The notes below the pieces were generated by a model. That model was not told the origin of the DNA, searched no databases, and saw nothing but the letters and a program-made list of their open reading frames with translations. From Bubalus kerabau (lineage: Eukaryota > Chordata > Mammalia > Artiodactyla > Bovidae), in assembly GCF_029407905.1 (NCBI RefSeq), contig NC_073643.1, positions 31,958,001 to 32,022,000 on the forward strand: a stretch of DNA of 64,000 nt. Direction: 5' to 3'. A program made the position numbers and the translations under genes. Below are positions 20,203 to 32,089 of the stretch, piece by piece. How positions within the stretch are numbered: the stretch's first letter is position 1; each line of letters opens with the position of its first letter.

Positions 20203-23200
20203 TCTAGGTGGTGTTGAATAGGTATTTGTTGGAGTCTGATTGGTAGAAAAGTCAAAACGTGACAGCCTCTCGCCTCCAGGCTGTTCTTAGAGCTAGTTCA
20301 ACAGCTGGGACCCTGTCCGATATTGCAACCATGAGAATAAATGGAGCTGATGAACTTAACATTTATTTTTTTAATAAGCTTACTAAATTCTGACCTTTAG
20401 GATTTGCTGTGTTCTAGTTTCATGGGAAATAGAGCCAGAGAGAAAATATATATTTTTATATTCACTGAACTTAGTATCTTGTTGATGGGCTGTGTTGAGG
20501 TGACCATAGGTCAGAAATAGGAAACCTTAGTTCTTTAACTTGATTCAGTGAAAGCAACCAGTTTATGCAAAACTGGCTTTTATAAGGCTAGAAGACCCTC
20601 TGACTTTGTAGGTAGAGCAGAACTTTGCTTAACTCCAAAGGGAAATTGGGTTTTTAGGAATTTGATTATTTTCTTTTAATTGGGAATATTTAGTAATAAT
20701 TATAGGTGACACTTATTTTGGAGGAGCTTGTGGCTGGTTGTTCAAAGGTAAAGTGATGTTTTGAGCTCCAATTTGACAGATTTGAATGATGGCTTGAATA
20801 ATTCAGTTTCCCTACCTCCCCATTCCTTCCCAAAGAACAAACCAAATAAGGAATTTTTTAAAACTCAAACCATTCTAGAGTATAGGAATTCTTAGTCATT
20901 TTCAAAAGAGGTAGTTTGACAGAGAGAAGTCTTCTGGGATGTTTATGTGTGAGGTAAACCCATTGGAATGTTAATTTTTTCTAATAGGACTTTAGTTACT
21001 TAAATAATGCATGTATTATAATAATAAATTGCCAATAGAGTAAAAGAACCTTCTGAAAAACAGTTGCCTAAGGAATGAGATAAGAAGCAAAGTCCAGTTA
21101 TATTTTCAAGTAGCTCTTGAGACGGAACATTCTTGCCCCACATCAGTGGGTCCCCACAAAGTATTAATGGCAACGTCAGAGAACTTTCTCAATTAAGTAC
21201 TTCTTTAATAAATAGGTCTGTGGGCAGAAGCAAGCAGCCTTATTGGAAGGTTGGGTACTGTGACTCTGTGGTTTTATTAATTACATTTATTCCTTTAAAA
21301 TGACCTTGGATGAAAACAACCACCCGTTCTGTGGTCGTGGTTAGCAGATGTTTACCGTAATTCTTTGCTTGGTGGAAAAAAAGAAAAAATAGCCTCTTCC
21401 ACCCAACAAAAACAGCCACGTTTGCCTGGCTCAATCAGAACTTTGGCGCTTGGGTCTTACTTTATATATCATGGCTCCAGTCACACAACCTTTCCAAGTG
21501 TGAGGCTTAGGTCACTCCCTCCAACATCTGCAGGAGCGTGTTGCTCACAGTGATCTATTATGTGAGCGCTTAATTCTTACACTGTTTTTGGCGTTCCTTC
21601 CTCATTGAAACCAATATCCTATATGCAAGGCTCTCTTTGTTTTTCTTGTAGAAGCATGCGGGCCCCTCCTTAGTTTCTAAGACTTTCACCTGGGCCTGAT
21701 GGCCATTTTTTTGAGGGTTGTGAGCATACAAATAAAGGCAGGGTTTGCTTTCTCCATCTGAGAGTGTGGATTTTCCTGGGTTCTCTCTGAAATGAAAGGC
21801 ATCTCCGTGTCTCATATTTTTTGTTTGAAAAGCGTCTTTTCTTATTGCATGTTGTGCCTATTTAACCGCCTCACTCCTCATATTTTTTCTTGCCAATTCT
21901 TCTTTTTTAAGAGCATTTAGTGATTGTGAACCTTCAGATGGTCCTTGCCTACACCTGCCATTCGTGGTTCTAGTGAGTATTTCAGAAGCAGTCCCCCTAT
22001 TTTTGTCCTGAATTTCCCCACTGAAGAATGCCTCTTGCTCTTAGGCAGTGCTGAAAGGAAATACAACAGCACAACTTTGCTTTTCTTGGGAAGCTCCTCC
22101 CTTTGGAATGAAGAACTCTGGGTGGCTCTTCTATTTTGTCTGTATCGCCAAAATAAGCAGGGATCTTGCATAACACCAGGGTAGGAAAAAAGAAGTAATT
22201 TTAAGGGAAGCATATGTTCATGTCGAGAAAAAGGGAGTTAGAACTGGACAGAGGATAGTGGCCCACAAAGCTAAAGACATCATCTTTTTAATTCAGGTAG
22301 GAAACCAGGTTTGATCGTTTTGGTATATTTTATAATATAAAAAGTTGCTTCCACGTATTGCCAGGTCTTTTATTTGATCCAATTAAAAGTAAATCTTGAA
22401 ATTAAGAAACCAAGGATTATAGGTTAGTTAGTTGATGTATATGGAGTTAGATCAAGTCTTTTATTTGTGAAATTATTTTCCTGTGATCCTATAATAATTA
22501 ACACTAAGGGATTTCCTTGGAGATCACTTGGTTAGAGATGCCTGCTCTAATCTGAAACCAGTGCCAGAACTAGCCAGATAGGATTTTTATTTGGTCTGAC
22601 TTGAGAAGCAAGGAAGAGATGTCTGAGTATTAAAAATGAACCAAAGATGCCTACTGTAGCTGTTTGGCTGATTAGTGGACATATTATTTTGTCGTTTTAA
22701 GTGATTCCAAATAATGTCTGTTGATAGAAACAGAGCAGACACTTCAGTATTTCAGACTGTTTGTGGGTGGCAGGTTTTGAAAATGCAGCTAATTTGCAAA
22801 AAGAAAAAAGAAAGAAAAAAAGTCTTTAAAGTTTCTGTTTCATCCATTCTCAAGGTTTGAAAACTTCAAAGGTGGGGGGAAAATCCAGTGAAGTTCTTCT
22901 TTCCTCATTATTAACTAAACACTTGTGTCCTTAAAATATAGCTATGAAGGAGGTAGGGCCTCAGAGCATTGTGGGTGCTGGCGTATGTCTGCAGTGCCAA
23001 AGCCAGAAAGATCTTGGATGGGCTCACACAGGCGGTTGACAGGAGTGTGGATAGCCCCCAGATTGGAGAACCTTGAATGTGCCTGGAACTGGCTGTTTGT
23101 AGGTGAACCTTTTTCTCACGTACACAAAAAAATGATCCAAACAGAAGCCTAGTCATGACCTATTAAAGAGCTCTCTTGTTAAAGTGCCCTATATCCCTTG

Positions 23201-23865
23201 AGTATTCACACAAGTAGGCTTGGAAACTGTGCTGTGGTGGACCCAGGCTGGTGTTCAATCTGTGTGATTTTTTAAAAATGTCTCAGATTTTAAAACATAT
23301 ATTAGAAAAAAATTCCAAACTTACCCATCACCCCCATGAATAGGGAAGCAAAGCCATTTAAAGTAGATTATTCTTAAATAATGGTTTAAGCTTCAGCTAT
23401 TTTAATTCATTAGTCGACTCCTTCTCCCTGCAGAGGCTTCAAAAAGCATTCTCAGTAGTACTTGAGTCATTCCACTGTTGGAAAAATGAAGTTTCTAAAA
23501 ATCCAGGTATCTGCACACAGAAAGGAATTTTGAGTTAGAGTTCCTTTCAAGCCTTAGAGTAGGCTACATCCTGTTATTTTTCTAGTGTTTTGTCCTTTGG
23601 GTTTAGTCAAACTATAAATGGTGGCAGACGCCATCTCTTTATTAGTAGTAGGAAAGGCCTTGAGGAATATGTCAGAAAAGAACTAGAGTTTAGCTACATT
23701 ACACTTCCTGGAGTTAATATCTTTCTTCTTGATAGAACTTCAAACCTATATTTTTATAGTTAAAAATGCCTGCCGTGAAATTTGCTTAGTCTTAAAATGG
23801 GAGAATCAAACTCTAGACTATATTGGTGGATTTAATCAGTTGATTAATTCAGGTCTTTATTTGAG
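20203..23865. other. Unique sequence, no gene seen
   Basis: No exon or gene can be supported. A short stretch at 22509-22555 (AGGGATTTCCTTGGAGATCA) faintly recalls a tRNA-derived SINE head but is too diverged to call. Confidence 0.45.
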
Positions 23866-23867
23866 AT

Positions 23868-23942
23868 CTTCCCAACCCAGGGATTGAACCCCAGGCTCCT
23901 GCATTACAGGCGATTCTTAAACTTCTGAGCCACCGGGGGATT
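23868..23942 (-). mobile_element. Bov-tA SINE head fragment
   Basis: GATCTTCCCAACCCAGGGAT, CAGGCTCCTGCATTACAGG and TCTGAGCCACCGGGGG are the reverse complement of the tRNA-like first third of a Bov-tA SINE. The Bov-A body is absent. Confidence 0.85.
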
Positions 23943-23984
23943 ACTGGTTTTTAATCCATCTCATTTTAGTTGGAGCTTGTACTT

Positions 23985-24325
23985 TATTTTGGTCCTTGGA
24001 AATTTATTGTGGTCCATTTTATGGCCTAGCTTATGATCTTCCCTGGAGAATGTCCTGTGTACAGTTGAGGACAGTATGTATTCTGTTGTTGTTGATGGGT
24101 GGGACTTTCTACATCTATCTGCTAGGTCTGTTTGGTTCTTAGTGTTCATGTCTTCTGATTTCTTGTCAATCTTCTGCCTAGTTTTGTCCATTATTATCAA
24201 TAGGGTATTGAAGTCTCCAACTGCTAGTGTTGAATTGTCTGTTTCTCACTTAAGTTCTTTTAGTTTTTGTTTCACGTATTTCAGGACTCTGTTTTTAGGA
24301 GAAGACTTTCTTGAAAAGTGAACAC
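23985..24325 (-). mobile_element. L1 LINE ORF2 fragment (antisense)
   Basis: Phrases TGGCCTAGCTTATGATCTTC, GAGAATGTCCTGTGTAC, GTATTCTGTTGTTGTTGATG and GGGTATTGAAGTCTCC are the reverse complement of L1 ORF2 between the endonuclease and RT domains. The copy is old and disrupted. Confidence 0.8.
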
Positions 24326-24329
24326 TTGT

Positions 24330-27300
24330 TATGTCACCTCTTTTCAGGACTTCACTGAGCTCTAGGGTTTAAAAATTACACACACTGACAGAAAGGCTTA
24401 GTTTTATAGTGGGATGACTTTCTGACATTGATGGAGACATTTAGGCCACATTTATGTTGGTAAAGAAAAATGAAGGATGGATGGCTTTCTTGTCCTATGC
24501 ATTTTATTACTGTAGGAAAGCAGTAGAGTCCAGTTGAGGCCAAACCAACATTGTCTTTAGTAGCAGGTTGACTGGGGCTTTGACTTACCCAGATGTAAAT
24601 CAGTATTGCATTTCTGTTCTTCATACTCTGTGTAGACGTGGACTAACTCAATACAAACATGTTCCTTGACAAAAAAAATACGCGTTTTTAGCAAATAAGA
24701 ATAAAATGCAATTTTCTCGTTGTTGCTAAACTTATGACTCTGTAGCCTTTCTGTGTGTAGGTCACGTGGCAAACTCCAGGTGCATCTGTCATACAGAAAT
24801 TGCTTTTCCCCCCAGATACAGAAATGTGAAATAAACCAATTTGGGCACAAGTAGTGTATGCTAGATTTACTTAGTATCTATCAAACAGCTCCCTACACTC
24901 ACTGAATTAGGACTAATCAAAGAGTTAGAACTGCCTAGTTTCTGCAGAAATGCACATATAACTTCTACTTAGACAGTGATGCTACTGAGTGATTGTTTTT
25001 GCTAACAATATTATGGCCAAATATTTAATTTTTTTCTTTTCAATAGTACTATAAATTTGTTCTAGACATATGTCAGTGGGAAAGCTGGGGGTGGGGTAAT
25101 ACACAAACATATACACACACCCATATACTTAGGTATAAATAGGTCGTTTCATGGAATAAAAGATTTAAAAGTAATTTCTGTTTCTTTATTTCTTTAGTCA
25201 TTTTATTATCCTTAGCCACATTTTGTTGTTTATCCATGAGTGATGAAGTAGTTTAGCCATGATTTTAAATTCCCCATAAATGAATATGGTTTTTCAGAAG
25301 GGATTTTGCATTTCAGTTAAAAAGCTATTTTCTTTTCCTCTCATCTCCGTGAATAGTCCATGGAGTTGATTGTTAGTGGAGAAAACCATGCGGTTCTGTA
25401 TCTGAACTTTCTCTGAGAAAGGAATTATTGTCTTTGTCATTTTGTTTCTAGTGTGACCTCCTTACCTGCTGAGTTTCCCAACAGCTGTCAGCTAACTATT
25501 CTAGCACCATACTGCTGTCTGCTTTCCTGGTTCACAAATATGAAATAAACAGAAAATCTTGCTAATTTGAGCCCAGTAGGAACCTTAACACTGTAATGAG
25601 GGACTAATTGTGAAAGCAGACAGACATAGCTCACAAGATTAGAGCCAAAATTTTAAATGATCTTAAATAACTAATTGAAAGTAACAATGGTACTTAAGAA
25701 AGAGTGAGATACTGACACATGGAGGAATTAACAAATGGGAGAGTTGAATCCTCATGGAGTCTTAGTAATTATGCAGGCTTCCTTGGGTTGCCACTGATGG
25801 TAATCTAAGTGTGGGAATGATAATGTACCTTAGAGGACAGGTTTGTGGTTGAAAGGCTCTTGATAGATTTTGACAAATTAAACAGTGGTAAAGATGTTTG
25901 GAAGTTATCCAGGTCCTTACCATTATTTATGTCAGTGAACTCGAAATCAGTGGTTAATTTGCAGTTCTTATAATTTTTATGGTACTCCTGTTGTTGTAAA
26001 TTTAGCTGTGTGAGGCATCAACTCAGCGGGGTACGTTTTATGTTGTCAGCTACCTTTTGACATCATAATAGATTTCAGTTGCCAAATCTTTCTCGATAGA
26101 ATAAAATGTAAAAGGGAGCTGTGCAGAATATTTGGATCATATCCAGATACAAGTAAACATGTGATGGACTTTCTGAGATGAAAAGTCTCCAATTGGAATG
26201 GAGCAAGGAGGAATGAGATCCTGTTGATTTTTGTTTCCTTTTTCTCATTTGCTCTTACCCCATTCTAGGTCATTTTCCAGATTAGGCGGCTTTTATCATG
26301 ACTCAGAGCTATCCTGCTCTTTGGTATGTGGCCCCTTGTGTGACAACCAAAGTGTAATTTGAAGTTACTGATTTTCCGCATCTTTTGACTGTTAATGCAC
26401 CTTTATGCTCTTTTTATTGCACTGGATCACAGGTTCCATAGTCTTATATTTCTCCTCATTATGTTTTAGCATCTTTTACATGATTCTAAAGAAAATATTC
26501 ATATTCTCTCTAGATAATTATAGACTTGACTGGAATGGTATTTTGTAGTTGGGAAGTTTCTTTCCTCCTCCCTTTTCTCTAGTTCATTCAGAATGCCTGT
26601 TTATAATTATCCCGTCTATAGCATGACCCTTGAGCTGCTGACAACTAGAGAGGATTAGTGGACACCTCTGCCTTTTTCAACCTTCATCCTCTGAGACTCT
26701 ATGTTTTGACCTTGAAACTATTTATTTTTTGGCTCTCTGCTCTATTATGTTGCATATTTTTGTAGATGTCACTTTGATCTGTAGGAATGTCTAGCCTCCC
26801 ATTTCTCTGATGTCATTTGCTCTACTTGAAAACACGTTAAGGACTCCATTGGCCCGGCTTTCATTTTTTCCTGTTCCAGTCCTCCTTCCCATCTCTTCAG
26901 AGGAACTTCCTCCCTCATCCTTACTGTGAGCTCTGCAGTAGTACCGAGGTAGATGTCTTTGACCTAAGGATCTCCAGCCCTGTGGAAGGAGCACTGTCTT
27001 GTCCTCCTCCTATGTAATTGAGTTATATATCTTAAGTACCTTGTTTGAAGTGTCCATTTGGCAAGAATTCTGCTACTGTGTTTGGCCATAGTCTTGCAGG
27101 CTCGTGCTGCCTAGTAAATGTTTAATGATAATTGAAATGATCAGTTATCAATCCATCCATCATGAAGAAGAGCTTATTAACCTTTTCTAGGCACAACTTC
27201 CTTGTCCTTAGATGAAAGTTTCTTGTATTTTGTACCAGCAATTTCAGATCCACTGCACTTACAAGGTTTCTGCTCTTTAGTGTCATAAAATGATTTCACA

Positions 27301-27550
27301 TTATTCATCTCTCTTCTGGAAGATGTATACACACTTGACTTTTGCTTCAAAAAATAACCAATATTAGTATAGTCTAAATAAGTTTAAATAAATTCAATTG
27401 TATAATATATTTTGGGGGCATGCACTTTGAGCTTTCCATTATAAAGTAAAAAAACAATTATAGAAAATTACAAACACACATTTGTACACGCAAACTGATT
27501 CCGTACAATGTGTTCTATTCTCTGCACTATCCGTCTAAAAGGAAGCCATT
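24330..27550. other. Unique sequence, no gene seen
   Basis: Nothing recognisable beyond a small CA-rich patch at 25100-25135. Short open frames (for example minus strand 24557-24850) lack any domain. Confidence 0.5.
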
Positions 27551-27579
27551 GTCAACTGAGTACTTAAAATTTGACTAGG

Positions 27580-27690
27580 ATGACTGAGAAACTAAATTTT
27601 AAAGTTATTTAATTAATGTATACTGTAATAGCCACATGTGACCAGTGGCTGCTGGACACATTGGACATATTGGACAATGTTCATATAAAT
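27580..27690. repeat. Possible DNA-transposon (hAT-type) fragment
   Basis: ATAGCCACATGTGACCAGTG followed by GGCTGCTGGACACATTGGAC resembles the terminal region of a mammalian hAT-type MER element. The family is not secured. Confidence 0.4.
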
Positions 27691-28420
27691 GTATATATTT
27701 ATATGTCAGTTTTATAGTGGATGACTTTGTAACAGCCATTAAGTGTAAATATCAAACTTTGCCAGCCACGCAGAAGCTGCTCAGGTACCTGATCCCACTC
27801 ATAGCTGCTTCCAAAAGTAAGTAGTACTTGTGTAGTGATCATAACCCTTGGTTTCTTTATTAGTTTATTACCCACGTGCACATCCTTAGATGTCATAGTT
27901 TAGTGTTGTCCACTAAAAAAAAACAGATCTTTTCATTTCTTACTTTACAGGTTTCCCTTCTATTCCTTTCTTTTCTTCACACTTTGTCTTTTGGAGGGCC
28001 CCCAGCCACACGAGCTGTAGTTTCCAAGAGTCTGGATTTGGCTGTTTGCATCCAAGGCTCACACGTTCCTTTGCCCTCTCTATTTCCTGCAAATTGGCAG
28101 CTGGGTCCAGAGGCTCTTTTTGATCCCTTTGGCAAGACTCTACGTGGTATTGTGTGCTTTCATTCAGGAGGAACATAATATCTTATTGTCTTCCTTTTTG
28201 TGATGTTAATAACCATTGATGCTCACTGCCTAGGTCCATTAATTCAGTAGGAGTTGCAAAATGTTGATGTTCTAATTCTACTGTTTATTAGCTGGAATGC
28301 TTTTGTAATTTTACTCTTTATCCACTCCTTGGTTACCCAGTGGAACTGTTTCTCTCAGAGATACAGGAAAAAAAATGCCTGTTTTTTCCCCCTTTATTTA
28401 CCAGTTTTGAAAATAACATT

Positions 28421-28716
28421 CAGTTCAGTTCAGTCCCTCAGTCTTGTCCGACTCTTTGTGACCCCATGGACTGCAGCACGCCGGACATCCCTGTCCATCA
28501 CCAACTCCCGGAATTTACTCAAACTCATGTCCATTGAGTAGGTGATGCCATCCAACCATCTCATCCTCTGTCGTCCCCTTCTCCTCCCACCTTCAATCTT
28601 TCCCAGCATCAGGGTCTTTTCCAATGAGTCAGTTCTTCATGTCAGGTGGCCAAAGTATTGAAGTTTCAGCTTCAGCATCAGTTCTTCCAATGAATATTCA
28701 GGACTGATTTCCTTTA
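28421..28716 (-). mobile_element. BovB LINE 3' end
   Basis: The (GTTCA)n tail is followed by CCGACTCTTTGTGACCCCAT and the terminal ORF2 region down to GAATATTCAGGACTGATTTC. The sequence belongs to a second BovB subfamily (TTCAGCATCAGTTCTTCC rather than TAGCATCATTCCTTCC). The copy is 5'-truncated at about 300 bases. Confidence 0.93.
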
Positions 28717-28729
28717 ATATCCTCCTCTG

Positions 28730-29110
28730 AAAGCATCCAGTATTTTAATGTATTTCTGAACCATGAATTTAAATATTAGTTTCAATCCACTTTCTTTTTT
28801 AAATTGAAAATCAAATTGTCCATCTTTAATGGTGGAACTTCTTTACCTCTCTCCTCCTGAGATATTCCTGTTGGTCTTTGATCACTTCTTGGCTTACTGC
28901 TACTATGAGATGCTTCACATTCACGTTGTATGCTTCTTGCCTGAGGACTGAAATAGGATATTTGTCCACAAAAGCTTGATTTCTCTTAGTGGAAATTTGT
29001 GTTTCAAGACAATTATCTTAGTGTTAATGCTCATTGTTGCTGGGTTGGTCATTATATCTAGGCCCCATGAATTAAATGGATATTTCCATCTCATATTCAC
29101 GATTAGAGGG
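28730..29110. other. Unique spacer between two BovB copies
   Basis: No gene or repeat is recognised. It separates two BovB insertions lying in the same orientation. Confidence 0.5.
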
Positions 29111-29115
29111 CTTTT

Positions 29116-30497
29116 CAATTCAGTTCAGTCACTCAGTCGTGTCTCACTCTTTGCGACCCCATGAACTGCAGCACGCCAGGCCTCCTTGTCCATCACCAGC
29201 TCCCGGAGTTTACCCAGACTCATGTCCATCGAGTCGGTGATGCCATCTAGCCATCTCATCCTCTGTCATCCCCTTCTCCTCTTGCCCTCAATCCCTCCCA
29301 GCATCAGAGTCTTTTCCAATGAGTCAGCTCTTTGCATCAGGTGGCCAAAGTATCAGAGTTTCAGCTTCAACATCAGTCCTTCAAATGAACACCCAGGACT
29401 GATCTCCCTTAGGATGGACTGGTTGGATCTCCTTGCAGTCCAAGGGACTCTCAAGAGTCTTCTCCAACACCACAGTTCAAAAGCATCAATTTTTCAACGC
29501 TCAGCTTTCTTTACAGTTCAACTCTCACATCTGTACATGACTACCGGAAAAACCATAGCCTTGACAAGACCGACCTTAGTTGACAAAGTAATGTCTCTGC
29601 TGTCTAGGTTGGTCATAATTTTCCTTCCAAGGAGTAAGCGTCTTTTAATTTCATAGCTGCAATCACCATCTGCAGTGATTCTGGAGCCCCAAAAAATAAA
29701 GTCAGCCACTGTTTCCACTATTTCCCCATCTATTTGCCATGAAGTGATAGGACCAGATGCAATGGTCTTAGTTTTCTGAATGTTGAGCTTCAAACCAACT
29801 TTTTCACTCTCTTCTTTCACTTTCATCAAGAGACTCTTTAGTTCTTTCTTCACTTTCTGCCACAAGGATGGTATCATCTGCATTTCTGGGGTTATTGATA
29901 TTTCTCCCAGCAATCTTGATTCCAGCTTGTGCTTCCTCCAGCCCAGCATTTCTCATGATGTACTCTGCATATAAGTTAAATAAGCAGGGTGACAATATAC
30001 AGCCTTGACGTACTCCTTTTCTATTTGGAACCAGACTGTTGTTCCATGTCCAGTTCCAACTGTTGCTTCCTGACCGGCATATAGGTTTCTCAAGAGGCAG
30101 ATCAGGTGGTCTGGTATTCCCATCTCTTTCAGAATTTTCCACAGTTTATTGTGGTCCACACAGTCAAAGGCTTTGGCATAGTGAATAAAGCAGAAATAGA
30201 TGTTTTTCTGGAACTCTCTTTCTTTTTTGATGATCCAGTGGATGTTGGCAATTTGATCACTGGTCCCGCCGCCTTTTCTAAATCCAGCTTGAATATCTGG
30301 AAGTTCATGGTTCACGTATTGCTGAAGCCTGGCTTGGAGAATTTTGAGCATTACTTTACTAGCGTGTGAAATGAGTGCAATTGTGTGGTAGTTTGAGCAT
30401 TCTTTGGCATTGCCTTTCTTAGGGATTGGAATGAAAACTGACCTTTTCCAGTGCTGTGGCCACTGCTGAGTTTTCCAAATTTGATGACGTATTGAAT
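29116..30497 (-). mobile_element. BovB LINE, ~1.4 kb 3' copy with broken ORF2
   Basis: A BovB copy from the GTTCA tail to just past the fingers region of the RT. Remnant frames are split (29518-29949, 29804-30142, 29953-30351) by frameshifts. The YADD tyrosine is changed to Asn (PRNADDTILVAES), and there is an in-frame loss of about five codons before the RDITLSTKV motif. It is clearly inactive. A weak GCTTTT repeat flanks the copy. Confidence 0.95.
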
Positions 30498-30499
30498 GC

Positions 30500-32085
30500 T
30501 TTTAGTTAGCTTCTTATCTGTTACACATATATATCCCCTTCTTTCTGCTGAAAATCCCAGTTCTCAAGAATATGAGAGCTGATAGAATTTAAAATATTAA
30601 ATTTTCCCATAATTACTAATTTACCTATTTATCCACCTCATACATATATCAGTTTCAGAATAACAGTATTAATACTACAGTCTCCAGTTATGATTACCAA
30701 GAAGTTAAGCATTTTATTACTAATCTGTACTATTTTTAATGGCTGACTCTGTCTAGCTTTTCAGAGCATATAGCCTTTTATACATTACTTTCCTCTTTTA
30801 ATACATTTTAGTCTTAGTTCTATAAGTATTCAGATCTCAACACAAGTCCTTATTGTTACCATCTCTGGTCATTTTCAAAAGCTCATTTTCTATTAGATTT
30901 CTAAGAAGGGGCTCCTGAATTTGTGCATTTTAGTGACAGTTTTTCACTCTATTTAAACTTAAAAAGCAATTTTTGCTGGTTGCAGTATTGATACATATTT
31001 TTTCTCTAAGTATCTTGGTTATGTTACTCCATTTTCTTCTGGCTTAAGTTTTATGTCCAGAAATTTTATAGACTGTGTCTTGCTGTTGATAATTTTGGTA
31101 CAATATGCTCAATTATCTAGTGACCTCTTTCAGCATCTAGTCTCAGGTTGATTTTTTTTTTTTAATTTCATGGAAGTTTCTTTGAATATAATTTTAGGTG
31201 TCTGGGCATGTTCCTTTCATTTTTAGGGTTTCTATTCTCCAGATGTTGAATCTGCTTTACCTAACTTCAATATTTGACATACTCCCTTAAATTCTTTTTA
31301 TTTTTATCTGTATTTCTTCTTGATTTTTAAATTTTTACTCCTTTTTTTTAAAGGACTTTTAAGGCATTATTTGTCGTATTTATTAACTCTTGTATCCTGT
31401 TAGTATATTCTTTATTGTGAAAATGACTTCTTTTCCCTTAGATCCATTCTTCCTTCATTTCTTTGTTTTTCTTATTCTGATTATGTTGTCCTTTTTTGCT
31501 TAATACTATATTCTTCATGTCCTTTAGCTCATTTTCAAATAATAGGTTACAGTTTCAGTTTGCTATATGGTATATCTTTCTGGTATGTGGTTTCATTTTC
31601 TGTAGGATGTTATTTTCCCCCTAATTAGCACTTATAATTTTGTGTAGTGTCTGATCAGAAATTTTTCCTATTGCTTATTTTTCTGTGTAAGTTGTTTTTG
31701 TGAATTTTTAATATAAAGGTTTGCTTTTGATAGCTCTTCCAATTTCATTGAGCTCACTCTTCTTGTCTACAGTCTACTGCTGGGCTTCTGTCTTCCTTTC
31801 TAGAATATCTTCACTCTCTTCTCCTTTTCCAGTTTTTTTATCCTTCTCTTTTTTCCTCTTGATTTTCTCTGTTCTTTTCATTTTTTATTCTTCTGTTTCC
31901 AGCGGTTTCTCCTCAATGTGTGTCTTGTCCTGGGACAGAGTCCTAGAAAATCCGATTTGAGAGAGTAACTGCTTGTATAGACTCCTCAGAGTTTCTTAAT
32001 GTGAGCCTTGGTACTGTGTCTTTCTTAGAATGGGAACAATTCCTCTTAGGTTCAACTGCTGTTTTAAATTGGTTCATCACACTTA
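30500..32085. other. T-rich stretch, unresolved
   Basis: The plus strand is T-rich with many CTT/TTT runs and LINE-like texture, but I cannot match it to a family with confidence. No gene is supported. Confidence 0.4.
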
Positions 32086-32089
32086 TGCA

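Noticed and set aside
19986..20255. Minus-strand Cys/Val-rich frame
   Set aside because: It is generated by the (CA)n microsatellite.
22509..22555. Possible tRNA-derived SINE head
   Set aside because: Similarity is short and no body or duplication follows.
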